A stretch of 21,513 nucleotides of DNA, from the IMG/VR virus record IMGVR_UViG_3300037963_005623, positions 1 to 21,513 of that record. One strand, written 5' to 3'. Of the stretch, positions 15,664-21,134 are shown in pieces (the first letter of the stretch is position 1; each line of letters starts with the position of its first letter). This DNA comes from a virus. The notes beneath the pieces were generated by a model, which was given only the letters and a program-made list of their open reading frames with translations, had not been told where the DNA came from and made no database searches. The position numbers were made by a program, and so were the translations under genes.

Positions 15664-16292
15664 CACTTCATTGCTGCACTAGACGCTTCTTTCTTATCTA
15701 ACTCTGCAACTGCTTCTTCAGATGCATCATCAACAATACCTTTACTAACTAAGAAATCATAGAGTTCTTGAATAACACCCTCACCACCTTTAGACTCTAG
15801 AAGATAGAGACAATTTTGTTTGATAATTTTGGGTGCGTCGGATGGAGCAAAGGTCCAAAACAAAGTCTTGAACATGGAAAGGTCAAAGAAATCATCCCCG
15901 ACAAATGCCATATTTTCTCGTTTTACATCATACTGCTGCTCAAGGTGACTCAGGTATACAGACTTATCCAAACTCAAATCACTACCACGAGTGCAATAGA
16001 AAGGGATATTTCTTTGCCTTGCCATATTTGCATTCCAATTATCTCCAGAGAGCATAATAACTTTCACTCCTGCAGCAACAAATCTTTTAATAGCAGTGAA
16101 ATCCTTACAACGAAATCTTTTATGAACAGGAGTATGATCTTCAGTGTATACTTTTGTCCCGTCAGTCAAGACACCATCAACATCAAGAATCAACAATTTA
16201 ATTTTTGACTTCTCACCAATATTGTCACTGAGAACTTGACTATGACGGACTGATGATGGTCGTCCACCAATGGTATCGGGATATTCGGACAT
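15663..16292 (-). CDS. KdsC-type HAD phosphatase
   Basis: This 209-residue protein carries a KdsC-like HAD domain from about residue 30. Motif I is LDVDGVLTDG with D37 and D39. Motif II is S82 in MLSGD. K110 supplies motif III. VGDDFFD with D133 and D134 gives motif IV, and SKGGEGVIQEL (168-178) is the KdsC-style C terminus. KdsC removes the phosphate from KDO 8-phosphate, and relatives act on other nonulosonate or sugar phosphates. There is an unusual 30-residue N-terminal extension and an Ala/Glu-rich tail after the domain. It opens the longest operon, and its promoter (16315-16343) gives a leader of about 16 nt. Whether the substrate is KDO 8-phosphate is uncertain, as no KdsA or KdsB is in view. 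Confidence 0.8.
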   Translation of the reverse strand: MSEYPDTIGGRPSSVRHSQVLSDNIGEKSKIKLLILDVDGVLTDGTKVYTEDHTPVHKRFRCKDFTAIKRFVAAGVKVIMLSGDNWNANMARQRNIPFYCTRGSDLSLDKSVYLSHLEQQYDVKRENMAFVGDDFFDLSMFKTLFWTFAPSDAPKIIKQNCLYLLESKGGEGVIQELYDFLVSKGIVDDASEEAVAELDKKEASSAAMK

Positions 16293-16314
16293 AATTTTTA
16301 AGTGTTACGGTTTA

Positions 16315-16343
16315 ATTTTATCATGGTTTGATTGAAACGTCAA
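16315..16343 (-). promoter_or_regulatory. sigma70-like promoter of the central sugar operon
   Basis: TTGACG (16338-16343) and TAAAAT (16315-16320) on the minus strand are spaced by exactly 17 bp. The TGA of the -35 (16340-16342) is the stop codon of the GDP-mannose 3,5-epimerase gene. Predicted leader to the ATG at 16292 is about 16 nt. Confidence 0.78.
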
Positions 16344-17383
16344 TGATCAGTTTGAGTATTAATCCAATAATATGTGCAACGAATACCCTCTTCAAGGGTC
16401 ATTGAGTAATCCCAATCAAGTTTCTCTCGAATCAAATCATTGTTAGAATTGCGTCCACGAACACCGAGAGGACCGTCAATATGAATTTTTCTGACCTCTT
16501 TTTCGGCAACCCTAGAAACAATTTCTACCAATTGATTAATGGTGACCATTTCTTCAGAACCAATATTCACAGGACCCATAAAGTCACTATCCATCAATCT
16601 TCTAGTTGCTTCGATGCATTCATCAACATACAGGAAGGAACGAGTTTGCAGACCGTCACCCCATACTTCGATTGCTCCCCCCTCGTTGGGGAGATTGGCA
16701 ACCTTTCTACAGATTGCCGCTGGTGCCTTCTCTCTTCCCCCATCCCAGGTTCCTTCGGGTCCGAATATGTTATGATACCTAGCAATGCGAACAGGAATCC
16801 CATAATTACGATTGTAAGCCCGGTATAGTCTCTCACTGAATAGTTTTTCCCATCCATATTCGGAATCTGGGTTTGCTGGATATGCTGATTCTTCACGGCA
16901 ATCTGGATTATCGGGGTCTAATTGATTATGCTCTGGATACATACAAGCAGATCCAGAATAGAAGATTTTAGTTTTATTCTGTTCTGAAATTTCATTAAAT
17001 TTACGTTGTTCCTCAAGAACGTTCAAATTAATAGACACAGAGTTGTGCATGATATCTGCATCATTCTCACCAGTGAATACAAATCCTGCACCACCCATAT
17101 CAGCAGCAAACTGATAGATCTCATCAAAAGGTTCTGCGAATTTATCTACAATATCTTTATAGAAGTTTCCAAGATATCCAGTAAAACGAACACATCGTTT
17201 CACTATATTAACATCTCTCAAATCAGCGACAATAAACTCATTTGCATGAGATGCACAATATTCGGGATGTTTAAGATCAACTCCACGAATCCAGTATCCC
17301 TCAGAACGAAGTCTCTTTACCATGTGACTTCCAATAAATCCACCGGCACCAAGTACCAATGCGGTTTTCTTATATTCAGACAT
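16340..17383 (-). CDS. GDP-mannose 3,5-epimerase
   Basis: This 347-residue extended SDR matches plant GDP-mannose 3,5-epimerase (GME) block by block: LGAGGFIGSHMVKRL at the Rossmann loop, FAADMGGAGFV, SGSACMYPE with catalytic Cys147, the YxxxK pair Y176/K180 in YGWEK, RYHNIFGPEGTWDGGREKAP with Lys219, WGDGLQTRSF, and GVRGRNSNN near the end. Cys and Lys are the acid/base pair in the Arabidopsis enzyme. GME converts GDP-D-mannose to GDP-L-galactose and GDP-L-gulose. An insertion of about 20 residues near position 65-85 is unusual. The gene forms a unit of its own with a promoter at each end and a Shine-Dalgarno (GAGG) before the ATG. It probably feeds a GDP-L-hexose to the transferases downstream. 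Confidence 0.92.
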   Translation of the reverse strand: MSEYKKTALVLGAGGFIGSHMVKRLRSEGYWIRGVDLKHPEYCASHANEFIVADLRDVNIVKRCVRFTGYLGNFYKDIVDKFAEPFDEIYQFAADMGGAGFVFTGENDADIMHNSVSINLNVLEEQRKFNEISEQNKTKIFYSGSACMYPEHNQLDPDNPDCREESAYPANPDSEYGWEKLFSERLYRAYNRNYGIPVRIARYHNIFGPEGTWDGGREKAPAAICRKVANLPNEGGAIEVWGDGLQTRSFLYVDECIEATRRLMDSDFMGPVNIGSEEMVTINQLVEIVSRVAEKEVRKIHIDGPLGVRGRNSNNDLIREKLDWDYSMTLEEGIRCTYYWINTQTDH

Positions 17384-17406
17384 TAAAATTACCTCACGTA
17401 ATATGT

Positions 17407-17435
17407 ATAATACTATAAAAAAATGATACGGTCAA
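17407..17435 (-). promoter_or_regulatory. sigma70-like promoter for the GDP-mannose 3,5-epimerase gene
   Basis: TTGACC (17430-17435) and TATTAT (17407-17412) on the minus strand are spaced by exactly 17 bp. The TGA within the -35 (17432-17434) is the stop codon of the SDR gene upstream. Leader to the ATG is about 17 nt and contains GAGG. Confidence 0.8.
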
Positions 17436-18256
17436 TATATTTTACACATTTCAGACAATCCTTCTTCAAAACTCATCTCTGAAGTAAACATCATAGAAGT
17501 AAGTTTATTTGTATTCAATGTCATATTTTTTACCTGTAAATATTCTTGATCTTGCGGAAACGAAACTGGATATATGTCACTATCACTACAGGTTATATTT
17601 TTAGCAATAAAAAGTATTTCTTTAAATGACATAGATTTACCTGTTGCAATATTGTAGATTTGATTTTTATCAGACTTTTCGATCAAAAATTTAATAGCTC
17701 TACAAATATCATCAACAAACATATAGTCTTTCTGAAAATCACCTCCACCAAATAATTTAATGTCTTTATTCTGTTTCATTAGACTAATCATAAAACCAAG
17801 GACATTTTTACCTGGAGTGATAGTAGGATCCAGTCCATACACATTTCCTACCCTAAAAATCCTGTATTTTACACCAAAAGTATTGCAATAAGAGATCAAT
17901 AATTGCTCTGCAGTTCTCTTTGTAATCGAATAAAACCCTGTAGGATTGCAGCAGTCAGTCTCCTTTGCATCTAAAACATCATTTCCATAAACAAAACCAG
18001 AACTTACAAAGTTAAATGTGATGTCTTTATCTTTGCAGTTAGATAAAACCTCCATTAATAAGGTCAAGTTAGTATTGATATCTACATGCAAATCACTGAA
18101 GACACTTTGATTAGTTGTCGTGCTAATGAAGTATAAAACATCTTTTGTTGGTGGTTTTCTACCCTCTCTAGGCACTAAAGTAACCTTATCAGTATATAAT
18201 TCACAAAATTTACCACCAATAAATCCAGTTCCACCGAAAACAGATAGATTATTCAT
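17432..18256 (-). CDS. NDP-sugar epimerase/reductase (extended SDR)
   Basis: This 274-residue SDR begins MNNLSVFGGTGFIGGKF, with the glycine motif GGTGFIGG (residues 8-15). FNFVSSGFVYG supplies S85-S86, and the catalytic pair is Y109/K113 in YSITK. RVGNVYGLDP and QKDYMFVDDICRAI are typical of dTDP- or CDP-sugar epimerases. Coming right after RmlB and RmlC, it may be the 4-reductase that completes a dTDP-6-deoxysugar, although it does not look like standard RmlD. The ATG at 18256 gives an 8-nt overlap with rmlC; another ATG at 18271 is possible. Its stop codon is embedded in the next promoter. Confidence 0.75.
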   Translation of the reverse strand: MNNLSVFGGTGFIGGKFCELYTDKVTLVPREGRKPPTKDVLYFISTTTNQSVFSDLHVDINTNLTLLMEVLSNCKDKDITFNFVSSGFVYGNDVLDAKETDCCNPTGFYSITKRTAEQLLISYCNTFGVKYRIFRVGNVYGLDPTITPGKNVLGFMISLMKQNKDIKLFGGGDFQKDYMFVDDICRAIKFLIEKSDKNQIYNIATGKSMSFKEILFIAKNITCSDSDIYPVSFPQDQEYLQVKNMTLNTNKLTSMMFTSEMSFEEGLSEMCKIY

Positions 18257-18791
18257 AGGTATGACACTCATCAAATGACTTTCCTACCATATCTTTATTA
18301 GATAAAATGGGGTTTCTAGTCGTCAACCAGTCAATATTCAAAGTAGGATCGTCCCATGCAAGGGTCTCCTGATCATTTGGCACATAGTAATCCGTGGTTT
18401 TGTATGTAACCTCAGCTGTTTCACTCATCACATGAAACCCATGAGCAAATCCAGGAGGGATCCACAATTGCTTCTCCGGCCTATTCAAAGTAACTCCAAT
18501 CCACCTACCAAAAGTGTGCGAGGACCTTCTAAGGTCAACAGCAACGTCATAAATGGCACCCGAAATACATCGCATCAACTTTCCTTGTGGACGTTTGACC
18601 TGATAATGCAATCCCCTCAATACGGATTGAGATGATTTAGAATGATTATCCTGCACAAACTCTAAAGAATACCCAATAATGTCACAGAATTGTTGTGAAT
18701 TAAAGGACTCCATGAAAAAACCACGATCATCCTGAAATAATTTATTCTCAATGATATAGACATCTTTGAGTTCAGTTCCTATTGCTTTCAT
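18249..18791 (-). CDS. rmlC: dTDP-4-dehydrorhamnose 3,5-epimerase (RmlC)
   Basis: This 180-residue protein is a full-length RmlC cupin epimerase. Diagnostic residues: DDRGFFMESF (21-30), catalytic H62 in VLRGLHYQ, K71 in PQGKLMRC, the AVDLRRSS strand, IPPGFAHGFHV (111-121) and Y130 in EVTYKTTDYY. It epimerises C3 and C5 of dTDP-4-keto-6-deoxyglucose. The start is the Met of MKAIGTELKD; a longer frame to 18914 is only an extension into rmlB in another frame. It overlaps rmlB by 20 nt and the downstream SDR by 8 nt. With RmlB and the following SDR it forms most of a dTDP-L-rhamnose-type route. Confidence 0.94.
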   Translation of the reverse strand: MKAIGTELKDVYIIENKLFQDDRGFFMESFNSQQFCDIIGYSLEFVQDNHSKSSQSVLRGLHYQVKRPQGKLMRCISGAIYDVAVDLRRSSHTFGRWIGVTLNRPEKQLWIPPGFAHGFHVMSETAEVTYKTTDYYVPNDQETLAWDDPTLNIDWLTTRNPILSNKDMVGKSFDECHTYE

Positions 18792-19686
18792 ACCATTCAA
18801 TCGTTTCTTTAAGTCCGTCATCAATATTAAATCTTGGTTTCCAACCCAAAGTTTTAGAAATTTTACTAATGTCAGTAGAGTATCGTCGATCATGACCAGG
18901 ACGATCCTTAACATATTCTATCATACTTTCATCTTTTCCCATGAAAGATAATATTTTTTTAACCAGATCAATATTCTCCATTTCACATTCACCACCGATA
19001 TTATATTTTTCACCTATAGATCCATCTCTCCAAATTTTAATCAATGCCTCACAATGATCCTGAACATATAACCAATCTCTAATTTGTTTTCCATCACCAT
19101 AAATTGGAATTTTTTTACAATTCAGTATGTTTAAAATTGTTTGTGGAATAAATTTTTCTTTATGTTGTCTTGGTCCATAATTATTAGAGCAGTTAGTAAT
19201 AATTGCAGGAAGACCATATGTATTATTAAATGCTTTTACAAAATGATCACTAGATGCTTTTGATGCAGAATACGGATTCTTAGGATCATAATTTGTTTCC
19301 TCTGTAAATGATCCATTCTCTATAGATCCATATACTTCATCAGTAGAGATATGCATAAATTTATTAACTTCTTTTTTTAAAGAAGCATTTAGAAGATTAA
19401 CAGTTCCCACAATATTAGTTAAAATAAACTCAGAACAATCTTTAATTGAGTTATCTACATGACTTTCTGCAGCAAAGTGAAAGACTGATCTGACATCATA
19501 CTTTTCAAAAACATATTGAACGAATTGCTCATCAGCAATATCCCCCACCTCAAGAGGAATTTTCCAAGGAACTTGACGAGCATCACCAGCGTATGTAAGT
19601 TTGTCTATACACACGATTGATTCGTCTAGGGCATGTAGAAAATTGCTGCCAATGAATCCTGCACCACCTGTTACTAATATTGTCAT
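18772..19686 (-). CDS. rmlB: dTDP-glucose 4,6-dehydratase (RmlB)
   Basis: This 304-residue extended SDR has the RmlB residues: TGGAGFIG (6-13), HFAAESHVDNSI (70-81), the triad T115-D116-E117 in STDEVYG, Y139/K143 in NPYSASK, NCSNNYGPRQHKEKFIP, and DRPGHDRRYSTD near 261-272. It converts dTDP-glucose to dTDP-4-keto-6-deoxyglucose. It is somewhat shorter than the usual 340-360 residues, mostly by loops; all catalytic residues remain. No RmlA is present, so dTDP-glucose presumably comes from the host. It starts by an ATGA overlap on the cytidylyltransferase gene. Confidence 0.95.
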   Translation of the reverse strand: MTILVTGGAGFIGSNFLHALDESIVCIDKLTYAGDARQVPWKIPLEVGDIADEQFVQYVFEKYDVRSVFHFAAESHVDNSIKDCSEFILTNIVGTVNLLNASLKKEVNKFMHISTDEVYGSIENGSFTEETNYDPKNPYSASKASSDHFVKAFNNTYGLPAIITNCSNNYGPRQHKEKFIPQTILNILNCKKIPIYGDGKQIRDWLYVQDHCEALIKIWRDGSIGEKYNIGGECEMENIDLVKKILSFMGKDESMIEYVKDRPGHDRRYSTDISKISKTLGWKPRFNIDDGLKETIEWYESNRN

Positions 19687-20174
19687 TTTTGCTTATATTT
19701 TTCTAGGAGTTCTGGGGAATATTGAGGTAATTCTTTTACTTCTCTTTCTTCTCTCTTTGCATTTTCTAAATCAAAAACTCTATTGCGAAGTTCAGTAGAA
19801 GAATATTTGTGCTTTCTTACATGAAAATGCAGTTCAATTCCGTTATCTATACAATATTGCTTACCGGTAAAATCAACATTCTTATACTCTTCACTTAAAA
19901 AACGAATATCAATCTTCTGAGTTTGAATTAAGTTAAGTAAGTCTTCTTCGGTTTGATATACAAGTATCTCATCAATATATTTACATCCCTGTAGTTGAAC
20001 ATATCTCTCATAGACTCCTTGAGTAGGTTTATTCTTAATACCAGGTCTATCAATAGTAGGATCCACTTGAAGTGCCACAATCAAGTGATCGCATAATTGT
20101 TTTTCCATCTTTAGCATTGTGACATGTCCAGCATGAAACAAATCAAAAGAACTACATTGAAATCCTATTTTCAT
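19683..20174 (-). CDS. cytidylyltransferase-like protein (TagD/HldE C-domain type)
   Basis: This 163-residue protein has the nucleotidyltransferase HxGH motif, H14-A-G-H17 in DLFHAGHV, and a late SSTELRNR (125-132) that corresponds to the ISTT signature of glycerol-3-phosphate cytidylyltransferases and of the HldE adenylyltransferase domain. A charged tail (about 138-163) follows. It would transfer CMP or AMP to a phosphorylated polyol or sugar. It is the first gene of the cluster behind a composite terminator-promoter, with a leader of about 15 nt and no clear Shine-Dalgarno. The ATG at 20174 is preferred to a TTG two codons upstream. The substrate might be glycerol 3-phosphate or a heptose phosphate; the sequence does not decide. 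Confidence 0.75.
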   Translation of the reverse strand: MKIGFQCSSFDLFHAGHVTMLKMEKQLCDHLIVALQVDPTIDRPGIKNKPTQGVYERYVQLQGCKYIDEILVYQTEEDLLNLIQTQKIDIRFLSEEYKNVDFTGKQYCIDNGIELHFHVRKHKYSSTELRNRVFDLENAKREEREVKELPQYSPELLEKYKQK

Positions 20175-20195
20175 TTTCAATATTTGTTTGATAGC

Positions 20196-20224
20196 ATTAT
20201 ACTAAAAAAGAACGGTTTATGCAA
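20196..20224 (-). promoter_or_regulatory. promoter of the glycan cluster, interlocked with a terminator
   Basis: On the minus strand TATAAT (20196-20201) is a perfect -10, and 17 bp upstream lies TTGCAT (20219-20224), a weaker -35. The -35 occupies the loop and the start of the 3' arm of the terminator hairpin, and the T-tract lies in the spacer. Transcription would start near 20189. Confidence 0.68.
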
Positions 20225-20230
20225 CCGTTC
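20204..20230 (-). terminator. intrinsic terminator before the glycan cluster
   Basis: Read on the minus strand, the arms GAACGGTT and AACCGTTC form a perfect 8-bp stem with a 5-nt loop (GCATA), followed at once by six T (20204-20209). It would end transcripts from the small-gene unit at 20886-20414 and separate them from the glycan cluster. Confidence 0.85.
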
Positions 20231-20244
20231 CGGTAAGGTCTTTG

Positions 20245-20391
20245 CCATGCACGCCACTTGTTCTTTTACAGGAAACAAGAAACCTGGCGGGAGTTTCCTC
20301 CATCCGCACCACTTGCTCTTTGGGGAAGCAAGAAACCAAAGTAGGGTCTGTGACTCCACCAGTTCTGTTATAGTCCATCCGTGACTTTGGG
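20245..20391 (-). repeat. tandem hairpin repeats in a 239-bp gap, possible structured RNA
   Basis: The gap 20175-20413 has no convincing gene. It contains two similar units (20245-20284 and 20300-20337), each with CCAT, CCACTTG, a 6-bp hairpin and CAAGAAACC. Arms are CTTGTT/AACAAG in one unit and CTTGCT/AGCAAG in the other, so one T-A pair is replaced by C-G: a compensatory change. A third, decayed unit seems to start at 20375 (CCATCCG, then CTTTGGGG). Strand is assumed from the flanking genes. The block lies between the stop of the small gene at 20414 and the terminator, so it could be a 3' UTR element or a small RNA. Confidence 0.55.
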
Positions 20392-20413
20392 GGGGATCCC
20401 GACCAGGGCTAGT

Positions 20414-20668
20414 TTATCGACCTACCGAGTCTTTGACATAAGCAGGGACCATATCAGGGTCTAACCAACATGTATAATCATGATCTTCCATAGCAGTCAT
20501 CAACTGCATTTCATTATCACAAAGATACATATCACGATAACGACCCGTATATGAATCTACTTTTTGAATGCGACAGTCTGGCATACCATTAGTTTCTAGT
20601 TTACCAACTTGAATGTAACGATAAGGAAACCGTTCAAGGAGAACGGTTGGTTTCTTAGTCACTTGCAT
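20414..20668 (-). CDS. hypothetical small protein
   Basis: An 84-residue protein starting MQVTKKPTVLLERFPY, with no recognised domain, signal peptide or membrane segment. The composition is mixed charged and aromatic, with several Asp, Met and Tyr residues and two Cys. The ATG at 20668 overlaps the preceding stop as TGATG, so it is probably coupled to the 72-residue gene upstream. Codons 7-14 form a perfect inverted repeat (20628-20648) whose arms are identical to those of the downstream terminator. Function unknown. Confidence 0.7.
   Translation of the reverse strand: MQVTKKPTVLLERFPYRYIQVGKLETNGMPDCRIQKVDSYTGRYRDMYLCDNEMQLMTAMEDHDYTCWLDPDMVPAYVKDSVGR
20628..20648. repeat. intragenic hairpin with the same arms as the terminator
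   Basis: AACCGTTC (20628-20635) and GAACGGTT (20641-20648) are perfect inverted 8-mers around AAGGA. On the transcribed strand the loop reads TCCTT, complementary to a Shine-Dalgarno core. The same two 8-mers, in swapped order, form the terminator stem at 20210-20230. Confidence 0.6.
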
Positions 20669-20886
20669 CAAATAACCTCAACAGTTTCAAGATCTTGGAC
20701 TAAGCAATCGACCAAGATTTCATAATCATCAAGAGGATCTCCAGAGAAAATCACTCCTTCTGTTTCATAATATTTACGGACTTTTTTGTAAAGTTTCGGA
20801 CTCTTTACATCAAGAAAAAAATCTCCATTTGACGCAGCACGAAGTGTGCTGATATCTTTGGTCTTGAATTTTTCAGTCAGTGCCAT
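20668..20886 (-). CDS. hypothetical small protein
   Basis: A 72-residue soluble protein beginning MALTEKFKTKDISTLRAASNGDFFLDV. The centre is lysine- and tyrosine-rich (KLYKKVRKYYE), and the C terminus is acidic (DDYEILVDCLVQDLETVEVI). No family is recognised. It is well supported as a gene by a consensus promoter 16 nt before its ATG in transcript terms, and by the coupled small gene after it. Small genes in such early-type units of T4-like phages often modify host functions, but nothing in the sequence shows this here. Confidence 0.72.
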   Translation of the reverse strand: MALTEKFKTKDISTLRAASNGDFFLDVKSPKLYKKVRKYYETEGVIFSGDPLDDYEILVDCLVQDLETVEVI

Positions 20887-20908
20887 TTTCTGTTTTGTTT
20901 ACCTGTAT

Positions 20909-20937
20909 ATTATAAGGTGTTTTGATTATGTAGTCAA
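20909..20937 (-). promoter_or_regulatory. consensus sigma70 promoter for two small genes
   Basis: TTGACT (20932-20937) and a perfect TATAAT (20909-20914) on the minus strand, spaced by exactly 17 bp, lie between tRNA-Pro and the 72-residue gene. The predicted leader is about 16 nt. Confidence 0.88.
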
Positions 20938-20940
20938 GTA

Positions 20941-20960
20941 TGCCAGAAGTTGAACTGGCA
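20941..20960. repeat. hairpin between tRNA-Pro and the next promoter
   Basis: TGCCAG and CTGGCA form a perfect 6-bp stem around an 8-nt loop. It begins one base after the tRNA discriminator and ends three bases before a -35 box. Without a T-tract it is not a standard terminator; it may mark the tRNA 3' end for processing or protect the precursor. Confidence 0.55.
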
Positions 20961-20961
20961 A

Positions 20962-21033
20962 TCGGGGTGAGAGGGATCGAACCTCCGACCTATGCTTCCC
21001 AAAAGCACCGCGCTACCTCTGCGCTACACCCCG
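20962..21033 (-). tRNA. tRNA-Pro (anticodon UGG)
   Basis: The 72-nt minus-strand sequence folds into a full cloverleaf. The acceptor is CGGGGTG/CACCCCG with discriminator A. The D stem is GCGC/GCGC. The anticodon stem GTGCT/AGCAT carries the loop TTTGGGA, giving anticodon TGG (20999-21001). The T arm is GGAGG/CCTCT with loop TTCGATC. C1-G72 is usual for bacterial tRNA-Pro. CCA is not encoded. Transcription probably starts at the promoter at 21106-21134, leaving a leader of about 66 nt. It may supplement the host tRNA pool for CCA/CCN codons. Confidence 0.95.
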
Positions 21034-21037
21034 TAAA

Positions 21038-21100
21038 CAGGTTCCTATCGCCGCTACTCCTGAACCTGCAAGGGGAGCACCGCAGTGGTTTTTATCCACT
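21038..21100 (-). other. structured leader upstream of tRNA-Pro
   Basis: Two inverted repeats fill the gap between the preceding gene and the tRNA. AGTGG/CCACT (21084-21100) would form a hairpin at the very 5' end of the predicted transcript. CAGGTTC/GAACCTG (21038-21068) has a 7-bp stem with a 17-nt loop. The second could be a decayed tRNA or a processing signal. Neither reaches tRNA criteria. Confidence 0.4.
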
Positions 21101-21105
21101 CATCA

Positions 21106-21134
21106 ATTATAACTCTACTTATGTCCTCTGTCAA
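21106..21134 (-). promoter_or_regulatory. perfect-consensus sigma70 promoter for the tRNA, inside the end of a gene
   Basis: TTGACA (21129-21134) and TATAAT (21106-21111) on the minus strand with exactly 17 bp between them match the bacterial consensus at all 12 positions. The -35 lies in the last codons of the small membrane protein gene, and the -10 lies just past its stop. Confidence 0.9.

Noticed and set aside
15816-16208. Plus-strand 130-residue open frame opposite the KdsC-type gene
   Set aside because: It is antisense to a protein with all HAD motifs, has no Shine-Dalgarno or promoter pattern, and its translation shows no recognisable domain.
16481-16828. Plus-strand 115-residue open frame opposite the GDP-mannose 3,5-epimerase gene
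   Set aside because: It is a mirror frame of a well-supported gene, and no other gene in the window is on the plus strand.
20177-20359. Minus-strand 60-residue open frame in the gap before the glycan cluster
   Set aside because: It begins with GTG without a Shine-Dalgarno, runs through the hairpin repeats, the terminator and the -10 box, and its composition is low in protein-like features.
20233-20413. CRISPR array or additional tRNA in the repeat-containing gap
   Set aside because: There are only two good units and one decayed unit, repeats are imperfect with internal stems, and no cloverleaf can be drawn.
20962-21033. tRNA-Pro as a phage integration (att) site
   Set aside because: There is no integrase gene and no repeat of the tRNA 3' end in the window; T4-like cyanophages are lytic and commonly carry tRNA genes.
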